Shown here piece after piece: positions 8,493 to 16,977 of a stretch of 64,000 nucleotides of DNA (the first letter of the stretch is position 1; each line of letters opens with the position of its first letter). Where the stretch lies: NCBI GenBank assembly GCA_963795795.1, contig CAWCJS010000016.1, forward strand, positions 124,001-188,000, in the 5' to 3' direction. Below the pieces are notes generated by a model that was given only the letters and a program-made list of their open reading frames with translations, had not been told where the DNA came from and did not search any database. The stretch is from Palsa-504 sp963795795 (GTDB lineage Bacteria; Actinomycetota; Actinomycetes; Streptosporangiales; Streptosporangiaceae). The translations under genes and the position numbers were made by a program.

Positions 8493-8704
8493 TTCTTGCT
8501 CTTCCCCGCAGGCCGCCCGGCCGCACCGATGGCGGGGGCCAGGACCAGCCACAGGCCGATGGTCACCACCATCGAGGTCAGGTAACCGAACGGCCGGATC
8601 CCGACGTCGGTCCCGACGATGCCGGCGAAGAGCATCAAGAGCCAGGCGCTGACGAAGAACATCGGGCCCGCCGCGATGAGCTTGAAGAACGCATCCACGA
8701 TCAA
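8489..8704 (-). CDS. Small membrane protein
   Basis: 71 residues from a TTG at 8704 placed 8 bases behind AGGAGG. It has two or three hydrophobic helices (FFKLIAAGPMFFVSAWLLMLFAG and TSMVVTIGLWLVLAPAIGAA) and ends in GRPAGKSKK, a basic cytosolic tail. It heads the operon with the hypothetical protein and monooxygenase. Function is unknown. Confidence 0.65.
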   Translation of the reverse strand: MIVDAFFKLIAAGPMFFVSAWLLMLFAGIVGTDVGIRPFGYLTSMVVTIGLWLVLAPAIGAAGRPAGKSKK

Positions 8705-8771
8705 CCGCCTCCTGCTTCTGGTTCACCACAACGCTCTGCCGCCGGGCAAGTGCCGATCGTCCCGCGGGTCC

Positions 8772-8786
8772 GGGACGGTTGGCCCT
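8772..8786. promoter_or_regulatory. DosR-like box
   Basis: GGGACGGTTGGCCCT lies in the divergent gap between the small membrane protein (start 8704) and the SRPBCC gene (start 8841), 55 bp from the latter. Confidence 0.5.
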
Positions 8787-8840
8787 GCCCGGCTCCGACT
8801 GCAGGAGATGAGCTGGAACTGGTCACTGAATGGAGGGACC

Positions 8841-9491
8841 ATGATGCGCAATAGGCTTACCAAGATCGCCATCGCCGCGGCCTGGGGCGCCGGGACCGGG
8901 GTGATCGCGTACCCGCTTTTCTTCCGGCGCCGGTGCCTGACCTGGGGGGCTACGGCTGAGGAGGTCTCCCGCAAGCTTCCAGGCGATGAACTGCTACCGG
9001 AGGCTGGCCTCGTGTCGACCAGGGCGGTCACGATCGACGCGCCTCCGAGCGCCGTCTGGCCCTGGCTGGTGCAGATGGGCAGCGGACGCGGCGGAGCGTA
9101 CACCTACGACTGGATCGAGAACCTGCTCGGCCTGAACATGCACAGTGCCAGGCAGATCCTCCCGCAGTTCCAGGACCTCAAGGTCGGCGACGAACTGCCG
9201 CTCGGCCCGGGCCGGCCGCTCATGCGGGTAGAGGTCTGCGACCCGGGGCAAACGCTCGCGATCAGGATCGCCGACGGGAACTGGGTGTGGATCTTCACGC
9301 TGGTCGCCGAGGACGGCCGGACTAGGCTGATCAGCCGGAACCGGATCGCGGCACCGGGGGCGGCGCTGCCCGTGCGCGTGTTCAACATGCTGGTCATGGA
9401 ACCCGGCAGCCTGGTGATGGAACGCAAGATGCTGCTCGGCATCAAGCAGCGCGCCGAAACCCTCGCCCGCGAGGGTCGCAGGCATGAGTAG
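8841..9491 (+). CDS. SRPBCC-fold protein
   Basis: 216 residues from an ATG after TGGAGGG. A hydrophobic N-terminus (TKIAIAAAWGAGTGVIAYPL) suggests a membrane anchor. Then come STRAVTIDAPPSAVWPWLVQMG and GGAYTYDWIENLLGLN, which are typical of the polyketide-cyclase-like SRPBCC family with a large ligand cavity. The stop overlaps the start of the molybdenum hydroxylase by 8 bp, so the two are probably made together. A role as partner or ligand carrier of that enzyme is inferred only from this coupling. Confidence 0.75.
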   Translation: MMRNRLTKIAIAAAWGAGTGVIAYPLFFRRRCLTWGATAEEVSRKLPGDELLPEAGLVSTRAVTIDAPPSAVWPWLVQMGSGRGGAYTYDWIENLLGLNMHSARQILPQFQDLKVGDELPLGPGRPLMRVEVCDPGQTLAIRIADGNWVWIFTLVAEDGRTRLISRNRIAAPGAALPVRVFNMLVMEPGSLVMERKMLLGIKQRAETLAREGRRHE

Positions 9492-12102
9492 CACCGTCGT
9501 CAACGGAAAAACCTGCGAGATCAGCCGGCCAGACGGGAGCCTGCTGGCGCTGCTGAGGTCCGAGCTGGGCCTGACCGGGGTCAAAGCGGGCTGCGGCGAG
9601 GGCACGTGCGGCGCCTGCACGGTGCTCATCGACGGCCAGCCGGAATTGGCCTGCCAGCTGCGGGCCGAGGAGGCGACCGGCCGTTCGGTCACCACGATCG
9701 AGGGCCTAGCCGACTCGGCGGGTGAGCCGCTGCATCCGGTTCAGCGCGCGCTGATCGCCGAACGAGCATCGCAGTGCGGGTACTGCACGCCAGGCATGGC
9801 GTTGCGCGCCGCAGCTCTGCTGAACGTGCACCCTGATCCGGCCGACGGGCAGATCGCCGAGGCGCTGAACCCGTGCGTGTGCCGGTGCGGCTGCTACCCG
9901 GGCATCGTCCGCGCGGTGCACCGGGCCGCGACCCTGCCCCGCGGCGAGGGCGAGACCGGTACCGGGTCCGAGCTCGCCACGACGGCATCCTCGGACCTGC
10001 CCTCGCTGGCGCGGCCCGCGAGACCATGGGACATGACCGCGGCGGAGGAGCGGGACTGGTTCGGCGTGCTGGGCGAAGGGCTTGTCTTGGTGTGGCCGCC
10101 CTCTCAGGCCGAGCCGTGGCTCCGGTCGGGGGGTGCCTGGCTGCACGTCGCGGCGTCCGGAACGGTAACCGCCTTCACCGGCAAGGTTGACGTTGGGCAG
10201 GATAACGAGACCGCATTCCGGCTGCTGGTCGCGGAGGAGTTGGCGGTGGATCCAGCCGCCGTGCGCCTCGTCCAGGGCGACACCGACCTGTGTCCCTATG
10301 ACGCGGGGACGTTCGGCAGCCGGTCGATGCCGGACGCCGGGGAGGCGCTGCGACGTGCGGCGGCTGGCGCCAGGGAGGTCCTGATCGATCTCGCGGCCGC
10401 ACGCTTGGGTGGCCCGCACGCCCGTTTCAGAGCGGACCAGGGGTCGGTCGTCTGCGCCATCACCGGCGTTCGCCTGCCCTATTACGCGCTGCTGACCGGA
10501 ACGCAACTGGTGGAAGTGCTGGTCGAGGAGCCGCCCGTGATCTCGCCGGCGGACTGGGCCACGGCCGGGCGACCTTACGCGTCGCCCCGGGTCGATGCGG
10601 TCACCGGGAGCCGTCAGTTCGTGTCCGACCTGATGCGGCCGGGCCTGCGGCACGGCACCGTACTCCGTCCGCCGGTGGCGGGGGCCGTGCTCCGGGCGGC
10701 CGATACCGCGGCGGCCGAGGCCATGCCGGGCGTCAGGGTCGTGCGGGACGGTGACTTCATCGGGGTGACGGCGGGTGACCCGCAGACCGCGCGGCGGGCC
10801 ATGGCCGCGATCAAGGCCGACTGGGACCAGCCCTCGCCCGCCCCCGTGGATCTGGAAAGCTACCTGCGTACTCACCTGGTCGATGGCGAGGGGTGGCAGC
10901 GCGCCGTCAACTCGCAGACCGGAGACGTCGTCGCCGCGCTCGCTGCCGCCGAAACCGGGGTGCAGGCTACGTACACCACCGACTACCTGGCTCATGTCCC
11001 GCTCGAGACCAGGGCGGCCGTCGCGGAGTGGGAGGCCGGGCGGCTGACCGTGTGGACGGGCACCAACGTCCCGTTCGCCGTCCGCGCCCGGCTCAGCCAG
11101 GCGTTCGGGATCGACGAGGCCGCGATCCGGGTGATCGTGCCGCCGGTCGGGGGCGGTTTCGGCGGCAAGCACGGCGAGGAGGCCATCGAGGCGGCCCGCC
11201 TGGCCCGTGGCTCTGGCCGGCCGGTGATGGTGCACTGGAGCCGGGCCGAGGAATTCCAGTGGGGCTTCCTGCGCCCGATGGCGGTGATCGACGTGCGCGC
11301 GGGCCTCGATGCGGCCGGCTCGATCACCGCATGGGACTTCCTGGACATCAACGCGGGGGCCAACGGCTTCGCCTTCCCTTACGCGGTGCCCAACCGGCGC
11401 CTGCGGTTCGAGCCTGCGGCTTCCCCGTACGCGCAGGGGCCGTACCGGGCCCTGTCCGCGACCGCCAACACCTTCGCGCGCGAGTCGCACATCGACGCGC
11501 TCGCCTACGCCGCGGGCGCCGACCCGCTGAGCTTCCGGCTCCGCCACCTGAATGACGATCGTCTCGCCGCCGTCCTGCAGGCGGCCGCCGGGCGGTTCGG
11601 CTGGTGCCCCGGCTGGCAGCCTGCCGGGCACCCGGCCTGGCGGGACGGCCGGTGGGTGTGGCGCGGCGTCGGCCTGGCCATCGGCCTGGAAAAGGGCGGT
11701 CGGGTGGCGACCTGCGCCGAGATCCTCGCCGACACGGCCGGGCAGGTACAGGTGAGGCGGATCGTCACCGCCTACGAGTGCGGGACCGTGGTCAACCCCG
11801 ACGCGGTGATCAGCCAGATCGAGGGCGGCACGGTCATGGCCCTAGGCGGCGCGCTGTTCGAGTCGGTCGCGTTTGCCCGCGGCCGCGTGGCCAGCACGTC
11901 GCTGTCCGGTTACCGCGTGCCGCGATTCACCGACGTGCCCGAGCTTGACGTGGTGCTGCTGGTCCGCCCCGACCTGCCCGGGGCCGGCGCGGGCGAGACC
12001 CCGCTGATCGCGGTCGCCCCGGCCATCGCCAACGCCATCTTCGCGGCCACCGGCCGTCGGCTACGCTCGCTGCCCCTGCTGCCCAAGGGAACGATCCACT
12101 GA
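9484..12102 (+). CDS. Molybdenum hydroxylase: 2Fe-2S domain fused to Moco domains, no FAD domain
   Basis: 872 residues. Residues 1-150 hold both 2Fe-2S clusters of the xanthine-oxidase family (AGCGEGTCGACTVL; then ASQCGYCTPGMAL and NPCVCRCGCYPGIVRA). A molybdopterin segment (TAFTGKVDVGQDNETAFRLL) comes next, before the hammerhead domain (DAVTGSRQFVSDLMRPGLRHG). The rest of the Moco domain follows: PPVGGGFGGKHGEE, then YRALSATANTFARESHID, and GAGETPLIAVAPAIANAI with the likely catalytic Glu. The permuted order resembles the isoquinoline-oxidoreductase type. There is no FAD domain, so the electron acceptor is probably a cytochrome or quinone rather than NAD. The substrate is unknown; an aldehyde or N-heterocycle is typical. 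Confidence 0.85.
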   Translation: MSSTVVNGKTCEISRPDGSLLALLRSELGLTGVKAGCGEGTCGACTVLIDGQPELACQLRAEEATGRSVTTIEGLADSAGEPLHPVQRALIAERASQCGYCTPGMALRAAALLNVHPDPADGQIAEALNPCVCRCGCYPGIVRAVHRAATLPRGEGETGTGSELATTASSDLPSLARPARPWDMTAAEERDWFGVLGEGLVLVWPPSQAEPWLRSGGAWLHVAASGTVTAFTGKVDVGQDNETAFRLLVAEELAVDPAAVRLVQGDTDLCPYDAGTFGSRSMPDAGEALRRAAAGAREVLIDLAAARLGGPHARFRADQGSVVCAITGVRLPYYALLTGTQLVEVLVEEPPVISPADWATAGRPYASPRVDAVTGSRQFVSDLMRPGLRHGTVLRPPVAGAVLRAADTAAAEAMPGVRVVRDGDFIGVTAGDPQTARRAMAAIKADWDQPSPAPVDLESYLRTHLVDGEGWQRAVNSQTGDVVAALAAAETGVQATYTTDYLAHVPLETRAAVAEWEAGRLTVWTGTNVPFAVRARLSQAFGIDEAAIRVIVPPVGGGFGGKHGEEAIEAARLARGSGRPVMVHWSRAEEFQWGFLRPMAVIDVRAGLDAAGSITAWDFLDINAGANGFAFPYAVPNRRLRFEPAASPYAQGPYRALSATANTFARESHIDALAYAAGADPLSFRLRHLNDDRLAAVLQAAAGRFGWCPGWQPAGHPAWRDGRWVWRGVGLAIGLEKGGRVATCAEILADTAGQVQVRRIVTAYECGTVVNPDAVISQIEGGTVMALGGALFESVAFARGRVASTSLSGYRVPRFTDVPELDVVLLVRPDLPGAGAGETPLIAVAPAIANAIFAATGRRLRSLPLLPKGTIH

Positions 12103-12121
12103 CACCGTGAGGAGGGGCCAC

Positions 12122-14227
12122 ATGGCCCGGAGCTTGCTCGTCGCGCCTGCGGCCGAGGACGCCGGCCTGGCCGGGACCTGCCTGGGGCTCCTGCGCGCCC
12201 TGGACCGGCGGGGGGTCAAGGTCGCTTTCGTCAAGCCGGTGGCCCAGCCCGGGGCCGACGGCGGCCCGGACCCTTCGGCCGCGCTGGTGAGCGCGATCAC
12301 CCCGCTGCACCCCCCGGAGCCGCTGCCGACCGCCGAGCTGGAACGGCAGCTGGGCGAGGGCGGGCTGGACGTCGTGCTGGAGAAGATCGTCGCCACCTGG
12401 GAGCCCATCTACCGGGAGTCGGATGCGGTGGTGGTCGAGGGACTCAGTTCGGGGCCCACGAAGCTGTACGCCAGTTCGCTCAACCAGGCACTGGCCCGGG
12501 CGCTGGATGCCGACGTGGTGCTGGCCGGGAGCTGGCCTGCCGACGGTGACGCAGACGGCCTGGCCGAGCAGCTCGCCATCGCGGCGAGCGGATACGTCTC
12601 CGGCGAGCAGGCGCGGGTCGTCGGCTGCGTAGTCCACGGCCTGCCCGGGGCGGAGGCCACCGCCACCGCACGGCTACGGGCCGCCCTGGCCAAGCGCCGG
12701 CTCCGCCTGATCGCCGGAGTACCGGCCCGCCCCGAGCTGACGTGGCCGCGGGTCCGTGATCTCGTCCGCGAGCTGCATCCGGAAGTCCTGCACGAAGGTG
12801 ACCTGTCCAGGCGGATCAAGGACGTGGCGGTGTTCGCCCAGGGCATCCCGGGCGGCCTGCGCGTCCTGGACACCGGGCGGCTGGTCGTGGTCCCCGGCGA
12901 CCGCCACGAGGTCATCATGGCCGCCTACCTGGCTGAGCTGAGCGGAACCCGCCTAGCCGCCCTGCTGCTGAGCACGGGAACCGCGCCCGATCCGCGGATC
13001 ACCCAGATCACTCGGGCCACCGCGGCCGCCGACCTTCCCGTCCTGCTCGTGGAGCACGACAGTTACCAGACCGCGACCCGCGTGCGAGACCTCGACCCCG
13101 GGCTGCCCGTCGACGACACCGAGCGGATCGAGCGCGTGACGGACCATATCGCTGACGCGCTCGATCCGTCCTGGCTGGAGTCGCTGACCAGCACGTCCCG
13201 GCCGCGGCGGCTCAGCCCAGCGGCGTTCCGGTATCAGCTGGTCGAGCGAGCCCGGGCCGCCGACGCGCTCGTGGTCCTGCCAGAAGGCACCGAACCGCGC
13301 ACCATGCGAGCCGCGGTCACGTGCGCCGAGCGCGGTATCGCCCGCTGCCTGCTGCTGGGCGCGCCCGGCGAGGTGACCGCCCAGGCCAGGCACCTCGGGC
13401 CGCAACTGCCCGCAGGCGTCACCATCGTGGACCCGCGAACTGTCGCCGAGCGATACGTGGCGCCGCTGGCCGAACTCCGGCGGCACAAAGGCTGGACCGA
13501 GGAGATGGCCCGCGAGCACCTCGCCGACCCGATCACGGTCGGCACCATGATGCTCCAACAGGGCGAGGTCGATGGCCTGGTCTCGGGGGCGGCGCACACC
13601 ACCGCGGCCACCGTCCGCCCCGCGCTGCAGATCCTGGGCACCCGCCCGGGCAGTCGGCTGGTGTCCTCGATCTTCTTCATGTGCCTGCCCGACCAGGTGG
13701 TCATCTACGGAGACTGCGCCATCAACCCCCAGCCCAGCGCCGAGGACCTGGCCGACATCGCCATCCAGAGCGCCGCCTCCGCGCGGGCCTTCGGGATCGA
13801 GCCCCGCGTCGCGATGATCAGCTTCAGCACCGGAACCTCGGCCGCCGGCTCGGAGGTGGACAAGGTCGCCGAGGCCACCCGGATCGCGCGCGAGCGCGAA
13901 CCTGGCCTGCCCATCGACGGCCCGCTCCAGTACGATGCCGCCGCCATCGGCTCGGTCGGACAGGCCAAACGGCCGGGCAGCCCGGTCGCCGGCCAGGCCA
14001 CCGTGTTCATCTTCCCCGACCTGGACACCGGCAACACAACCTACAAGGCAGTCCAGCGCAGCGCCCAGGTCGTCAGCATCGGCCCGATGCTGCAGGGCCT
14101 GGCCAGGCCGGTGAACGACCTCAGCCGCGGCGCCCTAGTGGACGACATCATCTACACGATCGCACTGACCGCGGTCCAGGCCCGCTCCGCGCCTTCGCTG
14201 TCGTCGGAGCCTTCACCATCCCTGTGA
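12122..14227 (+). CDS. pta: Phosphate acetyltransferase
   Basis: 701 residues in the long form: an N-terminal P-loop-like/DRTGG regulatory part (LLVAPAAEDAGLAG, VKVAFVKPVAQPG), then a C-terminal PTA domain from about residue 380 (FRYQLVERARAADALVVLPEGTEPRT; DPITVGTMMLQQGEVDGLVSG; TGTSAAGSEVDKVAEAT). It interconverts acetyl-CoA and acetyl-phosphate and allows ATP formation with acetate kinase, which is not in the window. The ATG at 12122 has GGAGGGG at good spacing. A GTG at 12107 is in frame but weaker. It lies 19 bp after the molybdenum enzyme and could be cotranscribed. Confidence 0.9.
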   Translation: MARSLLVAPAAEDAGLAGTCLGLLRALDRRGVKVAFVKPVAQPGADGGPDPSAALVSAITPLHPPEPLPTAELERQLGEGGLDVVLEKIVATWEPIYRESDAVVVEGLSSGPTKLYASSLNQALARALDADVVLAGSWPADGDADGLAEQLAIAASGYVSGEQARVVGCVVHGLPGAEATATARLRAALAKRRLRLIAGVPARPELTWPRVRDLVRELHPEVLHEGDLSRRIKDVAVFAQGIPGGLRVLDTGRLVVVPGDRHEVIMAAYLAELSGTRLAALLLSTGTAPDPRITQITRATAAADLPVLLVEHDSYQTATRVRDLDPGLPVDDTERIERVTDHIADALDPSWLESLTSTSRPRRLSPAAFRYQLVERARAADALVVLPEGTEPRTMRAAVTCAERGIARCLLLGAPGEVTAQARHLGPQLPAGVTIVDPRTVAERYVAPLAELRRHKGWTEEMAREHLADPITVGTMMLQQGEVDGLVSGAAHTTAATVRPALQILGTRPGSRLVSSIFFMCLPDQVVIYGDCAINPQPSAEDLADIAIQSAASARAFGIEPRVAMISFSTGTSAAGSEVDKVAEATRIAREREPGLPIDGPLQYDAAAIGSVGQAKRPGSPVAGQATVFIFPDLDTGNTTYKAVQRSAQVVSIGPMLQGLARPVNDLSRGALVDDIIYTIALTAVQARSAPSLSSEPSPSL

Positions 14228-14250
14228 GAGGGCCGTTCGCCGGATGCCCG

Positions 14251-14265
14251 GGGACCAAGGTCTCT
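14251..14265. promoter_or_regulatory. DosR-like box
   Basis: GGGACCAAGGTCTCT lies 79 bp before the DUF1707 gene. Confidence 0.55.
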
Positions 14266-14343
14266 GGCCTGCTCCGCGCCGGGGATCGACCCTGGAGTTG
14301 TAATCCCGGGAAGTTGAGGACTCCCCGGGGTGAAGGAGAGGTC

Positions 14344-14844
14344 ATGATGGGGACGGCGGGTTCGGGCGTCACGCTGGCCGGCGGCCATGGCCGTGAGCGG
14401 GGGGTTCGCGCCTCCGACGCCGACCGGGACCGGAGCGCCGCCGCCCTGAGCGAACATTACGCGGCCGGCAGGCTGACCCTAGAGGAGTATCACGAACGCC
14501 TGGACCGGGCCTACGCCGCGAAAACACTCGGTGATCTCGATGACCTGATGTCGGATCTGCCAGGCACTGATCCCGGTCAGCTCCCGAGTCAGCGGGTCGG
14601 CCACCCTCCGCTTCCCGGGCGGCGCACCCAGGGGACGGTCCAGGTCCCCGACGGCAGACACCCCGCCGTCTCGCCGTTCTGGCTGGGGGTCGCCGTCGGC
14701 GCCTTCGTGGCCTGGCTGATCAGCGGGGCAACGGCCGGGCCGTGGTTCTTGCTGGTTGTCGTAGTGCTCGCCTTGGTCATGCTGAGGCGCTGGTTCAAAG
14801 GCGCGGAACGCCGGGTCGACGAACACCACCGGCAGCCACGGTGA
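14344..14844 (+). CDS. DUF1707 membrane protein
   Basis: 166 residues. The DUF1707 signature is at residues ~20-75: GVRASDADRDRSAAALSEHYAAGRLTLEEYHERLDRAYAAKTLGDLDDLMSDLP in broken form. It is followed by a linker and two short membrane helices (SPFWLGVAVGAFVAWLISGA and GPWFLLVVVVLALVML) and a basic end. DUF1707 is a small actinobacterial helical domain often attached to membrane proteins of unknown role. The ribosome site GAAGGAGAGG supports this start. A relative lies at 45.8 kb. Confidence 0.75.
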   Translation: MMGTAGSGVTLAGGHGRERGVRASDADRDRSAAALSEHYAAGRLTLEEYHERLDRAYAAKTLGDLDDLMSDLPGTDPGQLPSQRVGHPPLPGRRTQGTVQVPDGRHPAVSPFWLGVAVGAFVAWLISGATAGPWFLLVVVVLALVMLRRWFKGAERRVDEHHRQPR

Positions 14845-14893
14845 CCGATGCAGCCGCGCGACCCCGGCCAGGTGGCGATCGACAAGCAGGCCG

Positions 14894-14908
14894 GGGACCT
14901 TGGTCCTC
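14894..14908. promoter_or_regulatory. DosR-like box
   Basis: GGGACCTTGGTCCTC lies 97 bp before the aldehyde dehydrogenase operon. Confidence 0.6.
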
Positions 14909-15004
14909 GCATCACCGGGCGTTCGGCTCTCACCTCCCCGCGTACAGCGGGAGTGACGTAGGGAGGAGGCCGCCAAGACGCGGCCTGGACGAACGGAGTG
15001 CGCA

Positions 15005-16555
15005 ATGAGCGTGACTACTACGACGGAGGCAAAGGTCTACGAAGCCCCGGGACAAGCAGGCAGCCCGGTGGAGGTCAAGTCCCGCTACGAGAACTTCATC
15101 GGCGGCCACTGGGTGGCACCGGTGGACGGGCAGTACATGAAGGACCTGTCACCCGCCACAGCCAGGCAGTTCACCGAGGTTCCGCGGTCGACCAAGGAGG
15201 ACATCGAACTGGCTCTCGACGCCGCCCACGCGGCCAAGGAGGCGTGGGGCGAGACGTCGCTGACCGAGCGCGCCAGGATCCTCAACCGGATCGCCGACGT
15301 GATCGAGGAGCACACCGAGATGCTGGCGGTCGCCGAGACCTGGGACAACGGCAAGCCGGTCCGGGAGACGCTCGCGGCGGACATCCCGCTGGCCGCGGAC
15401 CACTTCCGGTACTTCGCCGGGGAAACCCGCGCGCTGATCGGGACGAGCACCGAGATCGACAAGGACACGGTCGCGTATCACTTCCACGAGCCGCTGGGTG
15501 TGGTCGGGCAGATCATCCCGTTCAACTTCCCGCTGCTGATGGCTGCGTGGAAGCTGGCGCCCGCCCTGGCCGGCGGAAACTGCGCGGTGATCAAGCCCGC
15601 CTCGTCGACCCCGTGGTCGATCCTGAAGCTGGCCGAGCTGATCGGCGACATCGTGCCGCCGGGCGTGCTCAACATCGTGACGGGCCCCGGCGGCGAGATC
15701 GGCAAGGCGCTGGCGACCAGCAGGCGGATCGCCAAGATCGCGTTCACCGGCGAGACGGTCACCGGCCGGCTGATCATGCAGTACGCCGCGGAGAACATCA
15801 TCCCGTCCACCACCGAGCTGGGTGGCAAGTCCCCCAACGTGTTCTTCGCCGACGTCATGGATGCCGACGACGCGTTCCTGGACAAGGCGGTCGAGGGCCT
15901 GGTGCTGTACGCGTTCAACAAGGGCGAGGTGTGCACCTGCCCGTCCCGGGCCCTGATCCAGGAATCCATCTACGACCGGTTCATGGAGCGCGCCCTGGAG
16001 CGGATCAGCCGGATCAGGCAGGGCAACCCGCTCGACCTGAGTACCCAGATGGGCCCGCAGAACTCCAAGCAGCAGCTCGACAAGATCAGGTCATACGTCG
16101 ACATCGGCCTGCAGGAGGGCGCCGAGCTGCTGATCGGCGGCAAGCAGCCCGAACTGGACGGCGAGCTGGCGGACGGCTACTTCTTCGAGCCGACGGTGCT
16201 CAAGGGCCACAACAAGATGCGAGTCTTCCAGGAGGAGATCTTCGGCCCGGTCCTGGCCGTGACCACGTTCAGGGACGAGGCCGATGCCCTCGAGATCGCC
16301 AACGACACCCTCTACGGGCTGGGCGCCGGGGTGTGGACCCGCAATGGCAGCCTGGCCTACCGCATGGGCCGGGCCATCAAGGCCGGCCGGGTGTGGACCA
16401 ACTGCTACCACCAGTACCCGGCAGGCGCGGCCTTCGGCGGTTACAAGATGTCCGGTGTCGGGCGTGAGCTGTACCGCGAAACGCTCACCGAGCACTACAG
16501 CCAGACCAAGAGCCTGCTGGTCAGCTACAGCGACCAGCCTCTCGGGCTGTTCTGA
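15005..16555 (+). CDS. NAD(P)-dependent aldehyde dehydrogenase
   Basis: 516 residues, full length for the family. Residues include the cofactor-binding PFNFPLLMAAWKLAPALAGG, KPASSTPWS, and the catalytic Glu in STTELGGKSPN. The catalytic Cys lies in NKGEVCTCPSRAL and the EEIFGPVL motif near the end. The sequence resembles ExaC/AldA acetaldehyde dehydrogenases. DUF779 directly downstream is a usual partner of this class. It oxidises an aldehyde, probably acetaldehyde, to the acid with NAD(P)H formation, and the alcohol dehydrogenase at 47.3 kb could supply or remove the aldehyde. It heads the operon with DUF779 and the transhydrogenase. Confidence 0.9.
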   Translation: MSVTTTTEAKVYEAPGQAGSPVEVKSRYENFIGGHWVAPVDGQYMKDLSPATARQFTEVPRSTKEDIELALDAAHAAKEAWGETSLTERARILNRIADVIEEHTEMLAVAETWDNGKPVRETLAADIPLAADHFRYFAGETRALIGTSTEIDKDTVAYHFHEPLGVVGQIIPFNFPLLMAAWKLAPALAGGNCAVIKPASSTPWSILKLAELIGDIVPPGVLNIVTGPGGEIGKALATSRRIAKIAFTGETVTGRLIMQYAAENIIPSTTELGGKSPNVFFADVMDADDAFLDKAVEGLVLYAFNKGEVCTCPSRALIQESIYDRFMERALERISRIRQGNPLDLSTQMGPQNSKQQLDKIRSYVDIGLQEGAELLIGGKQPELDGELADGYFFEPTVLKGHNKMRVFQEEIFGPVLAVTTFRDEADALEIANDTLYGLGAGVWTRNGSLAYRMGRAIKAGRVWTNCYHQYPAGAAFGGYKMSGVGRELYRETLTEHYSQTKSLLVSYSDQPLGLF

Positions 16556-16575
16556 CCGGCGGATACGAGGCAGCG

Positions 16576-16977
16576 ATGACATACGAGGATGGCCAGCCTT
16601 CCGTGGACCGGGTGACGGCTACGCCCGCGGCGCTGGACGCGCTGGCCCGGGTGCGCGAGCAGCGGGGGGCGGTCATCCTCTACCAGTCCGGCGGCTGCTG
16701 CGATGGCAGCCTGCCGGTCTGCCTAGAGCAGGGGGACCTGCGTATCGGCGGCGGTGACGTGCTGCTCGGGTCGGTCGGCGGCTGCCCGGTCTACATCGAC
16801 GACCGCCAGTATGCGGTCTGGAAGCACACCCAGCTCATCATCGACGTCGGCGCGGGGGAGCCCGAGGGCTTCTCCTTGCCGGCCGGCGATGACCGGCTTT
16901 TCATTACCAGGTCCCGCGTGTTCTCCGCCACGGAGCTAGCCGCGCTGCGGGGGATGAAAGGAGAACCGTCATCATGA
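16576..16977 (+). CDS. DUF779 protein
   Basis: 133 residues with the family core: RGAVILYQSGGCCDGSLPVC, GDVLLGSVGGCPVYID and a C-terminal EGFSLPAGDDRLFITRSRVF. The paired cysteines (GGCCDGS) suggest metal or redox chemistry. DUF779 genes are usually found beside aldehyde dehydrogenases, as here (20 bp gap). The role is not established. Its stop overlaps the pntA start (ATGA). Confidence 0.85.
   Translation: MTYEDGQPSVDRVTATPAALDALARVREQRGAVILYQSGGCCDGSLPVCLEQGDLRIGGGDVLLGSVGGCPVYIDDRQYAVWKHTQLIIDVGAGEPEGFSLPAGDDRLFITRSRVFSATELAALRGMKGEPSS

Noticed and set aside
9706..11631. Long open frame of 641 codons on the minus strand inside the molybdenum enzyme
   Set aside because: It is a shadow of the high-GC gene on the other strand: no motifs, Arg/Gly/His-rich, no ribosome site.
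14998..16467. 489-codon frame overlapping the aldehyde dehydrogenase in another frame
   Set aside because: Low-complexity Arg-rich translation. The ALDH frame has every catalytic motif.
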